Of a stretch of DNA of 48,778 nucleotides, positions 35,406 to 43,525 are shown one piece after another. The stretch covers positions 1 through 48,778 of the forward strand of contig CALWJX010000017.1 of the NCBI GenBank assembly GCA_944381085.1, in the 5' to 3' direction. Position 1 is the stretch's first letter, and every line of letters starts with the position of its first letter. The translations under genes and the position numbers were made by a program. The notes beneath the pieces were generated by a model. It was not told the DNA's origin and did not search any database. It saw only the letters and a program-made list of their open reading frames with translations. The stretch comes from an uncultured Clostridia bacterium (GTDB lineage: Bacteria; Bacillota; Clostridia; Oscillospirales; CAG-272).

Positions 35406-36863
35406 ATGGATTCTATGTCTGAAAAGATACAGTCTGAAAAAAAGCATAGCCGCCGTGAGATGGGAATCTCATGGCGGTTGTTTGGAATGTTGCTGATTTT
35501 TATTGTGGTCATGCTGCTTATAATCTGGATCTTTCAGGTCGTACTTTTAAACAAATTCTACGAGCAGTCCAAAATGGAGGAGTTTGAAATAACCAATGAG
35601 GCGATAGTTTCATCTCTCGGGGACGAGTTGCTTCTTGAGAGAACCGTGTTTTCTTATTCCATAAAGTTTGACGAATGCATTCGTGTATTCGAAGTAAAAG
35701 ACGGTGTGGCCACACAGATAAAAAGCGCGGATATAAACGCCGGATGTGTGATACATCATATTTCGGCAGATGAGTTGTCCTCCCTGTATTCAAAGGCAAA
35801 ACAGAACGGCGGCAGATATATTAAAAAGGTGTCGATTCCGGCAAAAGCGGAAAGTTCGGAAATGGGAACTATTTTTATTTCCATTGAGCAGCTTGATAAC
35901 GGAGAAGAGTATGTTATAATGCTTAATTCGGAATTTGCGCCTTTGAACGCGACGGTCAGCACTCTTGAAAGACAATTCGGCTGGATCGCATGTATTTTAC
36001 TTTTGGGGGCGGTTGTGTTGGTTATAATAATTTCAAGAACTATCTGCGCTCCGATGGAAAAAATGAGCGCTTCCGCAAAGCTGCTGGCTAAGGGCGATTA
36101 TAACGCGAAATTCAGCGGCGGAGGATACCGTGAGTCACAGGAACTCGCGGACGCCCTCAACTATGCTTCCGAAGAGCTGAAAAAGACCAACAATCTGCAA
36201 AAAGAGCTTGTTGCCAATATTTCCCACGACCTGAGAACTCCTCTTACCATGATAAAAGGATACAGTGAGGTCATGCGGGATATACCGGAGGAAAACACGC
36301 CTGAAAACGTACAGGTGATTATCGACGAAACAGAGCGCCTTACCTCGCTTGTAAATGATATGCTCGACCTTTCAAAGCTCAGAGCCGGAACCAGAAAACC
36401 TGAAAAAAGTGAGTTCAATCTCACCGAGACCGTAAGAGAGGTCATGAACCGCTATGGAAAACTGACCGAAAAAGACGGATACAATATCTCCTTTTCGGCG
36501 GACAGAGATGTGTTTATAAACGCCGATAAGACGATGATATTACAGGTTGTTTACAATCTGATAAACAACGCCATAAATTATACGGGAGAAGATAAAACAG
36601 TAAGGGTTACTCAAAGTGTCAGTGACAATAAAGTAAGGATATCGGTCAGCGATACCGGCGTGGGTATTTCACCGGAGGATCTTCCGCTTATCTGGGACAG
36701 ATATTATAAGGTGGATAAAGTTCACAGAAGGGCAATGGTCGGAACCGGACTCGGTCTGTCTATAGTTAAAGGTATACTTGAAGCTCATGACGCTTATTAC
36801 GGCGTGGAGAGCAAGCTTGGGGAAGGCTCGACTTTCTGGTTTGAAATAAAACTTGCAAAGTGA
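35406..36863 (+). CDS. Sensor histidine kinase
   Basis: The membrane partner of the upstream regulator (485 residues). TM1 spans about 24-48, an extracytoplasmic sensor domain about 50-190, and TM2 about 192-212. A HAMP linker reaches about 265, and HisKA has H274 in NISHDLRTPLTMIKGY. The HATPase domain shows N (VYNLINNAINYT), G1 (SDTGVGISPED), F (IWDRYYKVDK) and G2 (GTGLGLSIVKGI) boxes. The order matches classical CssS/PhoR-type kinases. The signal cannot be read from the sequence. Translation is probably coupled to the response regulator. Confidence 0.95.
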   Translation: MDSMSEKIQSEKKHSRREMGISWRLFGMLLIFIVVMLLIIWIFQVVLLNKFYEQSKMEEFEITNEAIVSSLGDELLLERTVFSYSIKFDECIRVFEVKDGVATQIKSADINAGCVIHHISADELSSLYSKAKQNGGRYIKKVSIPAKAESSEMGTIFISIEQLDNGEEYVIMLNSEFAPLNATVSTLERQFGWIACILLLGAVVLVIIISRTICAPMEKMSASAKLLAKGDYNAKFSGGGYRESQELADALNYASEELKKTNNLQKELVANISHDLRTPLTMIKGYSEVMRDIPEENTPENVQVIIDETERLTSLVNDMLDLSKLRAGTRKPEKSEFNLTETVREVMNRYGKLTEKDGYNISFSADRDVFINADKTMILQVVYNLINNAINYTGEDKTVRVTQSVSDNKVRISVSDTGVGISPEDLPLIWDRYYKVDKVHRRAMVGTGLGLSIVKGILEAHDAYYGVESKLGEGSTFWFEIKLAK

Positions 36864-36941
36864 CAGGCGGCGGTTCAAATTACGGCGGTCAAAGATTTTT
36901 TGAAATTTTGTTTTGTCAATATGCATTTTTTGAAAACTCTC

Positions 36942-36970
36942 TTGATTTTCAGACGAAAATGTATTAAAAT
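36942..36970 (+). promoter_or_regulatory. Promoter candidate for the RlmA-like gene
   Basis: TTGATT (36942-36947), 17 bases, TAAAAT (36965-36970). It lies just before hairpin repeat copy 3, which would be in the 5' untranslated region. Confidence 0.5.
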
Positions 36971-36977
36971 ATAAATA

Positions 36978-37053
36978 AATTAAAATGTCTTGCCACTTGA
37001 TTTTTTCGGTTGGGATGTTTCTGTTCCACTGAAATGTTGATGTTTAGCATCTT
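36978..37053 (+). repeat. Hairpin repeat, degenerate copy 3
   Basis: AATTAAAATGTCTTG, then TTGATTTTTTCGGTTGGGA, then a right arm ending CACTGAAATGTTGAT align with copies 1 and 2 at about 9 kb. The TTTCGGT/ACTGAAA arms can still pair with G-T pairs. It is more diverged than copies 1 and 2 and lies between the histidine kinase and the RlmA-like gene. Confidence 0.5.
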
Positions 37054-37098
37054 ATAGAAAATAAGTATATTTATACTGAAAGTTGAATTTAGTGCGGG

Positions 37099-37935
37099 TT
37101 GACTGTGAAAACTATTGTAGAAAAATTTTTGAAATGTCCTGTATGCGGCTTTGGCATGTATGTATCGGACGACGGTAAAAGCGTATATTGCCTGGGGGAA
37201 AGAAAGCATTGCTTTGATTTTTCCTCCGAGGGATATCTTTCGCTTAATCCACGAGGAAGCGGTGACACAAAGGAGTCGGTAAAGTCAAGAAAAGCGTTTC
37301 TGGAAAAGAACTATTTTCAGACCGCAGCGCGGAAAATCGCGGATATGGTGGGGTTGTATGTAAAGGACTGCAATTTTCTTGTAGACGCGGGGTGCGGTGA
37401 AGGGTATTATACAAATCTGTTATCGGATTTATCCGAATATACTTTCGGAGTGGATTTGTCTAAATACGCATGTGGTTATGCCGCGAAAAAAGCCCGTGCC
37501 GATAAAAAACAAAATCTGCTTTATGCCACCTCAAGTGTTTTTGACCTCCCGCTTATGAGCGGACGCTGTGACTGTATCGTCAATATATTCGCTCCATGTG
37601 CGGAGGAGGAATTTTGCCGTGTACTTGACCGCGGGGGGGTTCTTGTCGTCGCGGGCGCGGGTAAAAACCACTTGCTCGGCTTAAAGGAGGTCATATATGA
37701 AAATCCTTACGTCAATACGGAAAGGGCGGATTTGCCCAAAAATATGCTGTTGATTGAGAAGGTAAACTTATCATATGATATTTGTCTTCGGGACAATGCC
37801 GATATCATTGACCTTTTTTCCATGACGCCATATTATTGGAGAACGTCCGAGAAAGACAAAACCAAACTTGATAAACTTGAAAAACTGAATACGGCGGTTG
37901 AGTTTGAAATAAGTATATATAAAAAACAGACTTAA
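37099..37935 (+). CDS. RlmA-family 23S rRNA guanine-N1 methyltransferase
   Basis: RlmA-type enzymes methylate G745 or G748 of 23S rRNA with S-adenosylmethionine; the Gram-positive branch (TlrB-like) can affect tylosin-class macrolides. The 278-residue protein has the N-terminal zinc finger CPVCG (C13, C16), C31 and H37, followed by FDFSSEGYLSLNP. The SAM motif LVDAGCGEGYY sits near 94-104. MTPYYWRTSEKDK near the C-terminus is a family hallmark. The start is uncertain: TTG at 37099 or GTG at 37105, neither with a clear ribosome-binding site. Which guanine is modified cannot be determined here. Confidence 0.85.
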   Translation: MTVKTIVEKFLKCPVCGFGMYVSDDGKSVYCLGERKHCFDFSSEGYLSLNPRGSGDTKESVKSRKAFLEKNYFQTAARKIADMVGLYVKDCNFLVDAGCGEGYYTNLLSDLSEYTFGVDLSKYACGYAAKKARADKKQNLLYATSSVFDLPLMSGRCDCIVNIFAPCAEEEFCRVLDRGGVLVVAGAGKNHLLGLKEVIYENPYVNTERADLPKNMLLIEKVNLSYDICLRDNADIIDLFSMTPYYWRTSEKDKTKLDKLEKLNTAVEFEISIYKKQT

Positions 37936-38054
37936 TAACTTAAATAAGGGGCAAATCTCCGTCATTCAAGCGGCGCCGGTCGCCTCTAAGAGGCAGGGGA
38001 CATATTAATTTATTCATAAAAGAGATCAACAGTCAAATGAAAGGACATATATAA

Positions 38055-38768
38055 ATGAAATTCTCACTTTGCATACCCATGTATAATGAAATATCCATAA
38101 TAAGAGATACGGCGCGTACACTGTCCGACTATATGCAGAAAAATTTTGAAGACTACGAGATAATTTTCTCAAATGACGGTTCACGCGACGGATGCGATAG
38201 AGCGGTGGAGGAGATGAATCTGCCGTGCGTATCGGTTATCGGATACCCGGACAACAGAGGAAAGGGGTATGCCGTAAGAAAAGCGATGCTTGCCGCGAAA
38301 GGCGATATCGTAATGTTCACTGACGCAGACCTTGCGTACGGAACCGATGTAATCAAAAGGGTATACGACACTTTTGCGCAAAACCCGGACGCGGATATGG
38401 TAATAGGTTCGAGAAATCTCTCAAAAGACGGGTATGAAGGATATACGGCAATCCGCAGGATTGCTTCAAAAGCATATATCAAAGTGCTTTGCATAGTCGG
38501 CGGCTTCAGACTTTCGGATTCTCAGTGCGGCTGTAAGGCGTTCCGGGCAGACGCGGTGAAGAAGATTTTTCCCAAGTGCGAGGTGGACAGATTCGCGTTT
38601 GACTTTGAGTGTATACTCTGGGCGGTGAAATACGGAATGAAAATTGTTGAGATGCCGGTCAAGATTATAAATCACAGGGAATCGACTATTCATATGTTCA
38701 GAGACACGTTGAAAATGCTTAAGGACCTGATGTCCATGCGAAAAAGGATAAAAAAAGCGGAAGTATAA
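38055..38768 (+). CDS. Family 2 glycosyltransferase (dolichyl-phosphate-glucosyltransferase-like)
   Basis: A GT-A-fold transferase of 237 residues related to polyprenyl- or dolichyl-phosphate glucose/mannose synthases. It shows CIPMYNE at the start, SNDGSRDGCD at about 39-48, the nucleotide-metal motif FTDADLAYG at about 90-98, and SDSQCGCKAFR at about 155-165. FDFECILWA follows in the acceptor region. No membrane segment is evident; it ends in a basic tail (RKRIKKAEV). It probably makes a lipid-linked sugar for envelope glycans. AAAGGA lies 10 bases before the ATG, and a terminator follows. Confidence 0.88.
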   Translation: MKFSLCIPMYNEISIIRDTARTLSDYMQKNFEDYEIIFSNDGSRDGCDRAVEEMNLPCVSVIGYPDNRGKGYAVRKAMLAAKGDIVMFTDADLAYGTDVIKRVYDTFAQNPDADMVIGSRNLSKDGYEGYTAIRRIASKAYIKVLCIVGGFRLSDSQCGCKAFRADAVKKIFPKCEVDRFAFDFECILWAVKYGMKIVEMPVKIINHRESTIHMFRDTLKMLKDLMSMRKRIKKAEV

Positions 38769-38805
38769 AAAGTTAAATATATCAATAATTTGTATTGGAT
38801 TCAAT

Positions 38806-38862
38806 AAAAAACCGTAGATACCGTTTAAGCCGAATTGCTTAAAACAGGGTTTGCGGTTTTTT
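38806..38862 (+). terminator. Rho-independent terminator after the glycosyltransferase gene
   Basis: AAAAACCG and CGGTTTTTT form the outer stem (38806-38813 / 38854-38862). TTAAGC/GCTTAA forms an inner stem. The T-run is on the plus strand. Confidence 0.78.
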
Positions 38863-38942
38863 GTTGTATGGGTTAATTTGTACAAAATTAACGTATGCGG
38901 ATTGTGAAAAAAGCGGAAAATAAATTGATTGTACAAATGTAC

Positions 38943-38970
38943 TTGACTATTCTGCATTTTGTGCTATAAT
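38943..38970 (+). promoter_or_regulatory. Sigma-A promoter, duplicated lipoprotein unit 1
   Basis: TTGACT (38943-38948), 16 bases, TATAAT (38965-38970) with an extended TG. An identical arrangement recurs in unit 2. Confidence 0.8.
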
Positions 38971-39038
38971 TTAATTAAAGCGATCAACAATAATAAAATT
39001 TACGACGATTTGCCGAACCGGAGATATGGAGGTACATT

Positions 39039-40067
39039 ATGAAAAAATCAATAATAATCATGGTATTGATTTTGGCGTTGCTCGGAAGCTCGGCGGCGTG
39101 CAATACATCGGGAAGCGGCAATACCGACACTGAAAAATCGGAAACCGGAAGCGAATATAAAGGAGAGGAATCTCCGGGGGAAGATAATTCATCCGGAAAT
39201 GACTTTGACTTTATTTTTGAAAACAAAGAAAAAATACTATATTCAAACGGAGCTACACACGCGTCCGAAGTTGAGAATATGACGTTGCGCAACAATCCGG
39301 AGGAGATAAATCTTTCAATGACTTCCGGAGGTGAGATGAAAGATCTCAAAAAGCCTCAAAAAGAGATATTCATAAACGGAGAAAATATTGTATTAAACTA
39401 TGATTCCAGCGATGTATATGAAAAAGAGACTCCTTTGCCGCTTATCAATGAAATATACGGAGAAGATATATATAAGGATGAAAACGGAAATACTTATGTT
39501 TACTACATAGGTACGGACAGACTAAAACAATTTTTCAAAACCGACAGAAAAGAGATAGACACAAGCGGCAAACAGGCTGTCAGCGCCGCAGAGGCTGAAA
39601 ATATTGCTTTGCAGATGGTGAGTGATTATTCAAAAGTAGACTATCTGGATATGTATCAAAAAAGTTATTTTGAAGAGGATGATGAAAACTATCATATCAA
39701 TTACACATTATACATCTGCGGCTATGAAACACAAGAAAAAGTGTCAATGAGTATTAATAAATACGGTGATCTTTTGTATTATTATTCATCAAATCTGGGA
39801 ATATACGAATATTATATCAACAATATCACGGAAGAGGACATAATAAATGCGGAAATAGATATACTGACCTGCTATCCGATCGCATCGAAGCTTCAGTATG
39901 TTCAATATATCATTTCAATGGGAGATGACGGATATCTTTATCTATCAATGGAAGGATTTATATATCCGCAGGATGAGACCGATGTGAGTGGAAATGTCAT
40001 AAAACCCTCAAACGGTATAGTGAATGTATGCATTTTTTACGCCAGAATTATACCCGGAAGCAATTAA
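39039..40067 (+). CDS. Lipoprotein of unknown function, tandem copy A
   Basis: The 342-residue protein has a signal peptide and lipobox GSSAAC21, then a Ser/Gly/Glu-rich spacer to about 55. The folded part is probably alpha/beta and contains SAAEAENIALQMVSDY (182-197), reminiscent of PepSY-like helices, though I cannot assign a family. It is nearly identical to copy B over 1-189 (five differences) and 261-342 (two differences). Residues 190-260 differ at 20 of 71 positions. GGAGG lies seven bases before the ATG. The gene has its own promoter and a hairpin downstream (40084-40111) that lacks a T-run, so some transcripts may read into copy B. Confidence 0.82.
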   Translation: MKKSIIIMVLILALLGSSAACNTSGSGNTDTEKSETGSEYKGEESPGEDNSSGNDFDFIFENKEKILYSNGATHASEVENMTLRNNPEEINLSMTSGGEMKDLKKPQKEIFINGENIVLNYDSSDVYEKETPLPLINEIYGEDIYKDENGNTYVYYIGTDRLKQFFKTDRKEIDTSGKQAVSAAEAENIALQMVSDYSKVDYLDMYQKSYFEEDDENYHINYTLYICGYETQEKVSMSINKYGDLLYYYSSNLGIYEYYINNITEEDIINAEIDILTCYPIASKLQYVQYIISMGDDGYLYLSMEGFIYPQDETDVSGNVIKPSNGIVNVCIFYARIIPGSN

Positions 40068-40133
40068 CGCTTTATGAAAACAGCCCGCCCGAAACTCAAC
40101 GTCCGGGCGGGAAAAATAATTTTACAAATGTAC

Positions 40134-40161
40134 TTGACTGTTCTGAAATTTGTGCTATAAT
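40134..40161 (+). promoter_or_regulatory. Sigma-A promoter, duplicated lipoprotein unit 2
   Basis: TTGACT (40134-40139), 16 bases, TATAAT (40156-40161) with an extended TG, as in unit 1. Confidence 0.8.
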
Positions 40162-40228
40162 TTAATTAAAGCTGTCAACAATATTAAAATTTCGACGATT
40201 TGTCGAACCGGAGATATGGAGGTACATT

Positions 40229-41257
40229 ATGAAAAAATCAATAATAATCATAGCATTGATTTTGGCGTTGCTCGGAAGCTCGGCGGCGTGCAATACATCG
40301 GGAAGCGGCAATACCGACACTGAAAAACCGGAAACCGGAAGCGAATATAAAGGAGAGGAATCTCCGGGGGAAGATAATTCATCCGGAAATGACTTTGACT
40401 TTATTTTTGAAAACAAAGAAAAAATACTATATTCAAACGGAGCTACACACGCGTCCGAAGTTGAGAATATGACGTTGCGCAACAATCCGGAGGAGATAAA
40501 TCTTTCAATGACTTCCGGAGGTGAGATGAAAGATCTCAAAAAGCCTCAAAAAGAGATATTCATAAACGGAGAAAATATTGTATTAAACTATGATTCCAGC
40601 GATGTATATGAAAAAGAGACTCCTTTGCCGCTTATAAATGAAATATACGGAGAAGATATATATAATGATGAAAACGGAAATACTTATACTTACTATATAG
40701 GTACGGACAGACTAAAACAATTTTTCAAAACCGACAGAAAAGAGATAGATACAAGCGGTAAACAGGCTGTCAGCGCCGCAGAGGCTGAAAATATTGTGTT
40801 GGATATGGTATCTGAATATTCAGACGTAGATTATTTAAACAAATATGAAAGAAGCTATTTCAAGGAAACAGAAGAGAGTTACTCAATCGGTTATACCTTA
40901 TATATATGCGGGTACAAAACGCAGGAGAAAGTAACAGTTAGAATAAACAAATATGGTGACCTTTTGTACTACTCTTCTTCAAATCTTGGAATTTATGAAT
41001 ACTATTTCAACAATATCACAGAGGAGGACATAATAAATGCGGAAATAGATATACTGACCTGCTATCCGATCGCGTCAAAGCTTCAGTATGTTCAATATAC
41101 CATATCCATGGGAGATGACGGATATCTTTATCTATCAATGGAAGGATTTATATATCCGCAGGATGAGACCGATGTGAGCGGAAACGTCGTAAAACCCTCA
41201 AACGGTATAGTGAATGTATGCATTTTTTACGCCAGAATTATACCCGGAAGCAATTAA
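40229..41257 (+). CDS. Lipoprotein of unknown function, tandem copy B
   Basis: The same length, lipobox (C21) and layout as copy A, at a distance of 1190 bases. The central block (190-260) carries its own sequence, for example VLDMVSEYSDVDYLNKYERS and FKETEESYSIGY. Several acidic residues of copy A are replaced by Lys, Thr or Ser. The surrounding regions, including the promoter and leader, are nearly unchanged. Retention of both frames and regulatory sites suggests both copies are expressed at the cell surface. The function and any ligand are unknown. Its terminator (41274-41312) does have a T-rich tail. Confidence 0.82.
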   Translation: MKKSIIIIALILALLGSSAACNTSGSGNTDTEKPETGSEYKGEESPGEDNSSGNDFDFIFENKEKILYSNGATHASEVENMTLRNNPEEINLSMTSGGEMKDLKKPQKEIFINGENIVLNYDSSDVYEKETPLPLINEIYGEDIYNDENGNTYTYYIGTDRLKQFFKTDRKEIDTSGKQAVSAAEAENIVLDMVSEYSDVDYLNKYERSYFKETEESYSIGYTLYICGYKTQEKVTVRINKYGDLLYYSSSNLGIYEYYFNNITEEDIINAEIDILTCYPIASKLQYVQYTISMGDDGYLYLSMEGFIYPQDETDVSGNVVKPSNGIVNVCIFYARIIPGSN

Positions 41258-41273
41258 CGCTATATGAAAACAT

Positions 41274-41312
41274 CCCGCCCGAAACTCAACGTCCGGGCGG
41301 GTTATTATTGTT
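41274..41312 (+). terminator. Terminator after lipoprotein copy B
   Basis: CCCGCCCG (41274-41281) pairs with CGGGCGGG (41294-41301), followed by TTATTATTGTTT. The equivalent in unit 1 (40084-40111) is followed by AAAAATAATTTT instead. Confidence 0.72.
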
Positions 41313-41323
41313 TATGTTTATTA

Positions 41324-42022
41324 TCAGTCTACGGTAGTGATCTCTTCGGTGCTGAAATATTTATCGTCTGATGATATGTAAAAGTCTCCCTCAACATACT
41401 TTCCTTTATAGTGAATCTTGTACCAGCCGCTTTCGGTATTTTCAGCGATGACCGAGATTTTCTCACCCTTTACAAGGTAAGCCATTATTTCGCCGTCGGT
41501 AGAGGGAATCAGTCTGACAATAAGGCTCTCTGTATTGAGATAAAGTGTTTTTTCCACAGCGGTGAATCCCGCGTCAGGGTCTTTCATTGTCGTGAGATAC
41601 AGTGATTTCATATAGCATGTCTTGCCCTCAAACTCTATGCGGCTCCATTCACCGTCGGTGCTTATTCCGGTTCTCTTAAGCTCCGTGCCGTTTTCAACAC
41701 TCTTGACAATGGTAGAATCATTGACAACCGTGTCGCTTCTGACGTTGACAGCGCCTGTTGAGGAAATGACGTAAACCGTTTCGTTCCTGTCCTCAAAGGT
41801 ATAGACCTTTGTGCCTTCTTCCGTTTCCGATGTGGTGCTTTCATTCTCGCTTATCGTGCCTGTTTCGGAGGCAGACTCACCGTTACCGCCGGTTGTCTGA
41901 TCGATAACAATTCTATCGCCGGTGGTCGAACCTTCTTCTCCTTCGTTCTCTCCGTTATTGCAAGCGTAAAGTGACGCCGACATAACAAGCAGGGCAGAGA
42001 GAATAATAATAAATTTTTTCAT
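41324..42022 (-). CDS. Lipoprotein with two bacterial SH3-like domains
   Basis: The 232-residue protein has a signal peptide and lipobox SLYAC21, then a Thr/Ser/Glu-rich stalk (22-70). A first SH3b domain has VYVISSTGAVNVRSDTVVND and GEWSRIEFEGKTCYM (about 82-143). A second has LYLNTESLIVRLIPSTDGE and GWYKIHYKGKYVEG (about 158-215). SH3b domains often bind peptidoglycan or cell-wall peptides, so a wall-associated role is likely. GAGGAGGAAA precedes the ATG, and a very good promoter lies at 42104-42132. It is convergent with the duplicated lipoproteins. Confidence 0.85.
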   Translation of the reverse strand: MKKFIIILSALLVMSASLYACNNGENEGEEGSTTGDRIVIDQTTGGNGESASETGTISENESTTSETEEGTKVYTFEDRNETVYVISSTGAVNVRSDTVVNDSTIVKSVENGTELKRTGISTDGEWSRIEFEGKTCYMKSLYLTTMKDPDAGFTAVEKTLYLNTESLIVRLIPSTDGEIMAYLVKGEKISVIAENTESGWYKIHYKGKYVEGDFYISSDDKYFSTEEITTVD

Positions 42023-42103
42023 GTTTCCTCCTCTTATTTAACATCTTTTTTTGATATGACCGATAATTCGGAAAATTATCAATGATTGAATTTTTATAAG
42101 TAA

Positions 42104-42132
42104 ATTATAGCATAAAACCGTTTTTTTGTCAA
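42104..42132 (-). promoter_or_regulatory. Sigma-A promoter of the SH3 lipoprotein gene
   Basis: On the minus strand: TTGACA (42132-42127), 17 bases, TATAAT (42109-42104) with an extended TG. The match is near-consensus. Confidence 0.85.
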
Positions 42133-42426
42133 TAATAAAAACCATAGATTATATTATTTTTTTATGACATTATTTGGCTTGTTTTTGCTTTGAATGTCAG
42201 CGTTTTGCAAAATTCAAAAAGCAATAATACAATAAAAGAGAACATTTGTCACAGACTGTATTTTTTGGTGGTTTTGGCGCGTATTATTATATGTTTTGGG
42301 ATTCGCTTGGTTTCGGAATAAAAAATGGACATGGTTAAATCATAGTCAGATTTATAAAAAATTTTCTTTGTTATCGAATCTATATAAAAATATATTAAAA
42401 TATCGACATTAAATTGGTATTATCTA
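42133..42426. other. AT-rich intergenic stretch, nothing recognised
   Basis: This lies between two divergent promoters. It is AT-rich with no convincing open frame, hairpin or repeat. It is part of the 478-base gap between the SH3 lipoprotein gene and the small membrane protein. Confidence 0.6.
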
Positions 42427-42455
42427 TTGACAAGTCAGGAAAAATTATGTATAAT
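42427..42455 (+). promoter_or_regulatory. Sigma-A promoter of the small Cys-rich membrane protein gene
   Basis: TTGACA (42427-42432), 17 bases, TATAAT (42450-42455): a consensus match. It lies 46 bases before the ATG at 42501 and inside any longer reading of that gene. Confidence 0.85.
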
Positions 42456-42500
42456 AAATATATCGGAATTTTTATTTTAAGTAAAGGATGGTACACGAAA

Positions 42501-42770
42501 ATGCTTCATGTAAATAAGAAAAAATCGGAAAACATTTTAAAAATCGTCGTTATCGCGGCAATTGTTGCAAGCGTAGTCGCGGCAGTCGTTACCGCTCTTG
42601 TTATTTGGAAAAAGAAGAAAAAGGGTTGCTGCTGCTCGGATGAAGACATTGACAATTTGATTGACGAAAAGCTGAATGAAAATGAAGCGGATGAATCCGA
42701 AAGCGAGGAAACACAGTCGGAATGTTGCGACTGCGCGTCGGAAGAGGAATCTGAGAAAGCCGCCGAATAA
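42501..42770 (+). CDS. Small single-pass membrane protein with Cys clusters and acidic tail
   Basis: The 89-residue protein has a short basic N-terminus (MLHVNKKKSE) and one membrane span (about 13-35, IVVIAAIVASVVAAVVTALV). A KKKKKG stop-transfer segment, a CCC cluster, an acidic tail and a CCDC cluster follow. The charge pattern places the tail in the cytoplasm only if the protein inserts N-out, or by the positive-inside rule with the basic stretch inside. I know no family. The ATG at 42501 is chosen because a consensus promoter (42427-42455) would lie inside the longer reading from 42414. AAAGGATGG lies upstream. It has the same overall design as the next gene. Confidence 0.7.
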   Translation: MLHVNKKKSENILKIVVIAAIVASVVAAVVTALVIWKKKKKGCCCSDEDIDNLIDEKLNENEADESESEETQSECCDCASEEESEKAAE

Positions 42771-42785
42771 TAGCCGTTTGATGTT

Positions 42786-42812
42786 GAAGGATATGCATCT
42801 GTCATGTCCTTC
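42786..42812 (+). terminator. Weak terminator hairpin after the small membrane protein gene
   Basis: GAAGGATATG (42786-42795) pairs with CATGTCCTTC (42803-42812) with one mismatch. Only ATATTTCTT follows, so termination may be weak. Confidence 0.4.
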
Positions 42813-42924
42813 ATATTTCTTGAAAAATAAAAGTATATAATTCGTTTGCCGTCAGTTTTTTAATTAATCAAGATTAATAATAGTTGCTGTCGTGTCCTGA
42901 CAGTAACGGAATGGAGCTGTATTT

Positions 42925-43470
42925 ATGAAAAAATCGTATACTGTTATAATTGCTTCGGTTTGCGCAATATGCGCGGTTACCGGGGCTGCAGCAACCTATT
43001 TTTTGATTTCAAAAAGGAACAGGTGCAGAGAAAAATCAAAAAACGAAGAGATAAAAGAAACCTTGCGCAGCTTCTTTGAAAAAAATTTTTCAGGCAAAAA
43101 ACACCGCCCGGAGCAAGAAAAAAGTAAAAATGAAGACGACGCTGAAATTGAGAACAACGAACGCGCAATCGTAAAAGATAACTCAAACGAATGTAAGTCA
43201 GACGAATGTAAGTCAGACACATGTGAAAATACAGTCACGGAGTCAATTTTGCCCGAAAGTGATTCAAAGACCGAAATTTTGGAAATCGGCAAAGAAAATT
43301 CCGAAGAAAATTCATCTCTTCAAACCGAGCTTGCAGATGATAAAAATGAAACGACTGTTTTGAAAAAGAAAAAATCCGGAGGACGGGGCAGGAAAAAAGG
43401 CAGAGGAGCAAGGACTTCCGATCCTGAAGAGACTAAAGAAAACGATATTACGCAGATTACTGCCGACTGA
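42925..43470 (+). CDS. Single-pass membrane protein with charged cytoplasmic tail, function unknown
   Basis: The 181-residue protein has an N-terminal membrane span (about 6-28, VIIASVCAICAVTGAAATYF), then KRNRCREKSK, a basic stop-transfer. A long highly charged tail follows. A 15 bp in-frame tandem repeat (43188-43217) encodes ECKSD twice. Near the end, KKKKSGGRGRKKGRGAR (about 150-166) is strongly basic and could bind nucleic acid or acidic lipids. I recognise no family. The order of span, acidic tail and basic patch resembles membrane tethers. GGAG lies about eight bases before the ATG. The dehydrogenase gene follows after 55 bases. Confidence 0.72.
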   Translation: MKKSYTVIIASVCAICAVTGAAATYFLISKRNRCREKSKNEEIKETLRSFFEKNFSGKKHRPEQEKSKNEDDAEIENNERAIVKDNSNECKSDECKSDTCENTVTESILPESDSKTEILEIGKENSEENSSLQTELADDKNETTVLKKKKSGGRGRKKGRGARTSDPEETKENDITQITAD

Positions 43471-43525
43471 AGCCAAACTATAAGGTCATCCCGAAAATTT
43501 TTCAAACGAAAGGCGTCTTATTTTT

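Larger units (their letters stand above)
38932..40111 (+). repeat. Tandem duplication, unit 1 (promoter, lipoprotein gene, hairpin)
   Basis: The first of two direct repeats of about 1180 bp, offset 1190-1191 bases. The unit includes promoter, leader, the complete gene and a CCCGCCCG/CGGGCGGG hairpin at 40084-40111. Confidence 0.93.
40123..41301 (+). repeat. Tandem duplication, unit 2 (promoter, lipoprotein gene, terminator)
   Basis: The second direct repeat, from TACAAATGTACTTGACT to the CGGGCGGG arm. Identity is very high except for a central block at about 40797-41010. Confidence 0.93.

Noticed and set aside
37936..38054. Possible riboswitch or hairpin before the glycosyltransferase gene
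   Set aside because: Only a short GCCTC/GAGGC hairpin is present, with no known riboswitch core and no T-run.
42414..42500. Extended N-terminus for the small Cys-rich membrane protein
   Set aside because: A consensus promoter (TTGACA, 17, TATAAT) lies inside it, and the ATG at 42501 begins directly before the membrane span.
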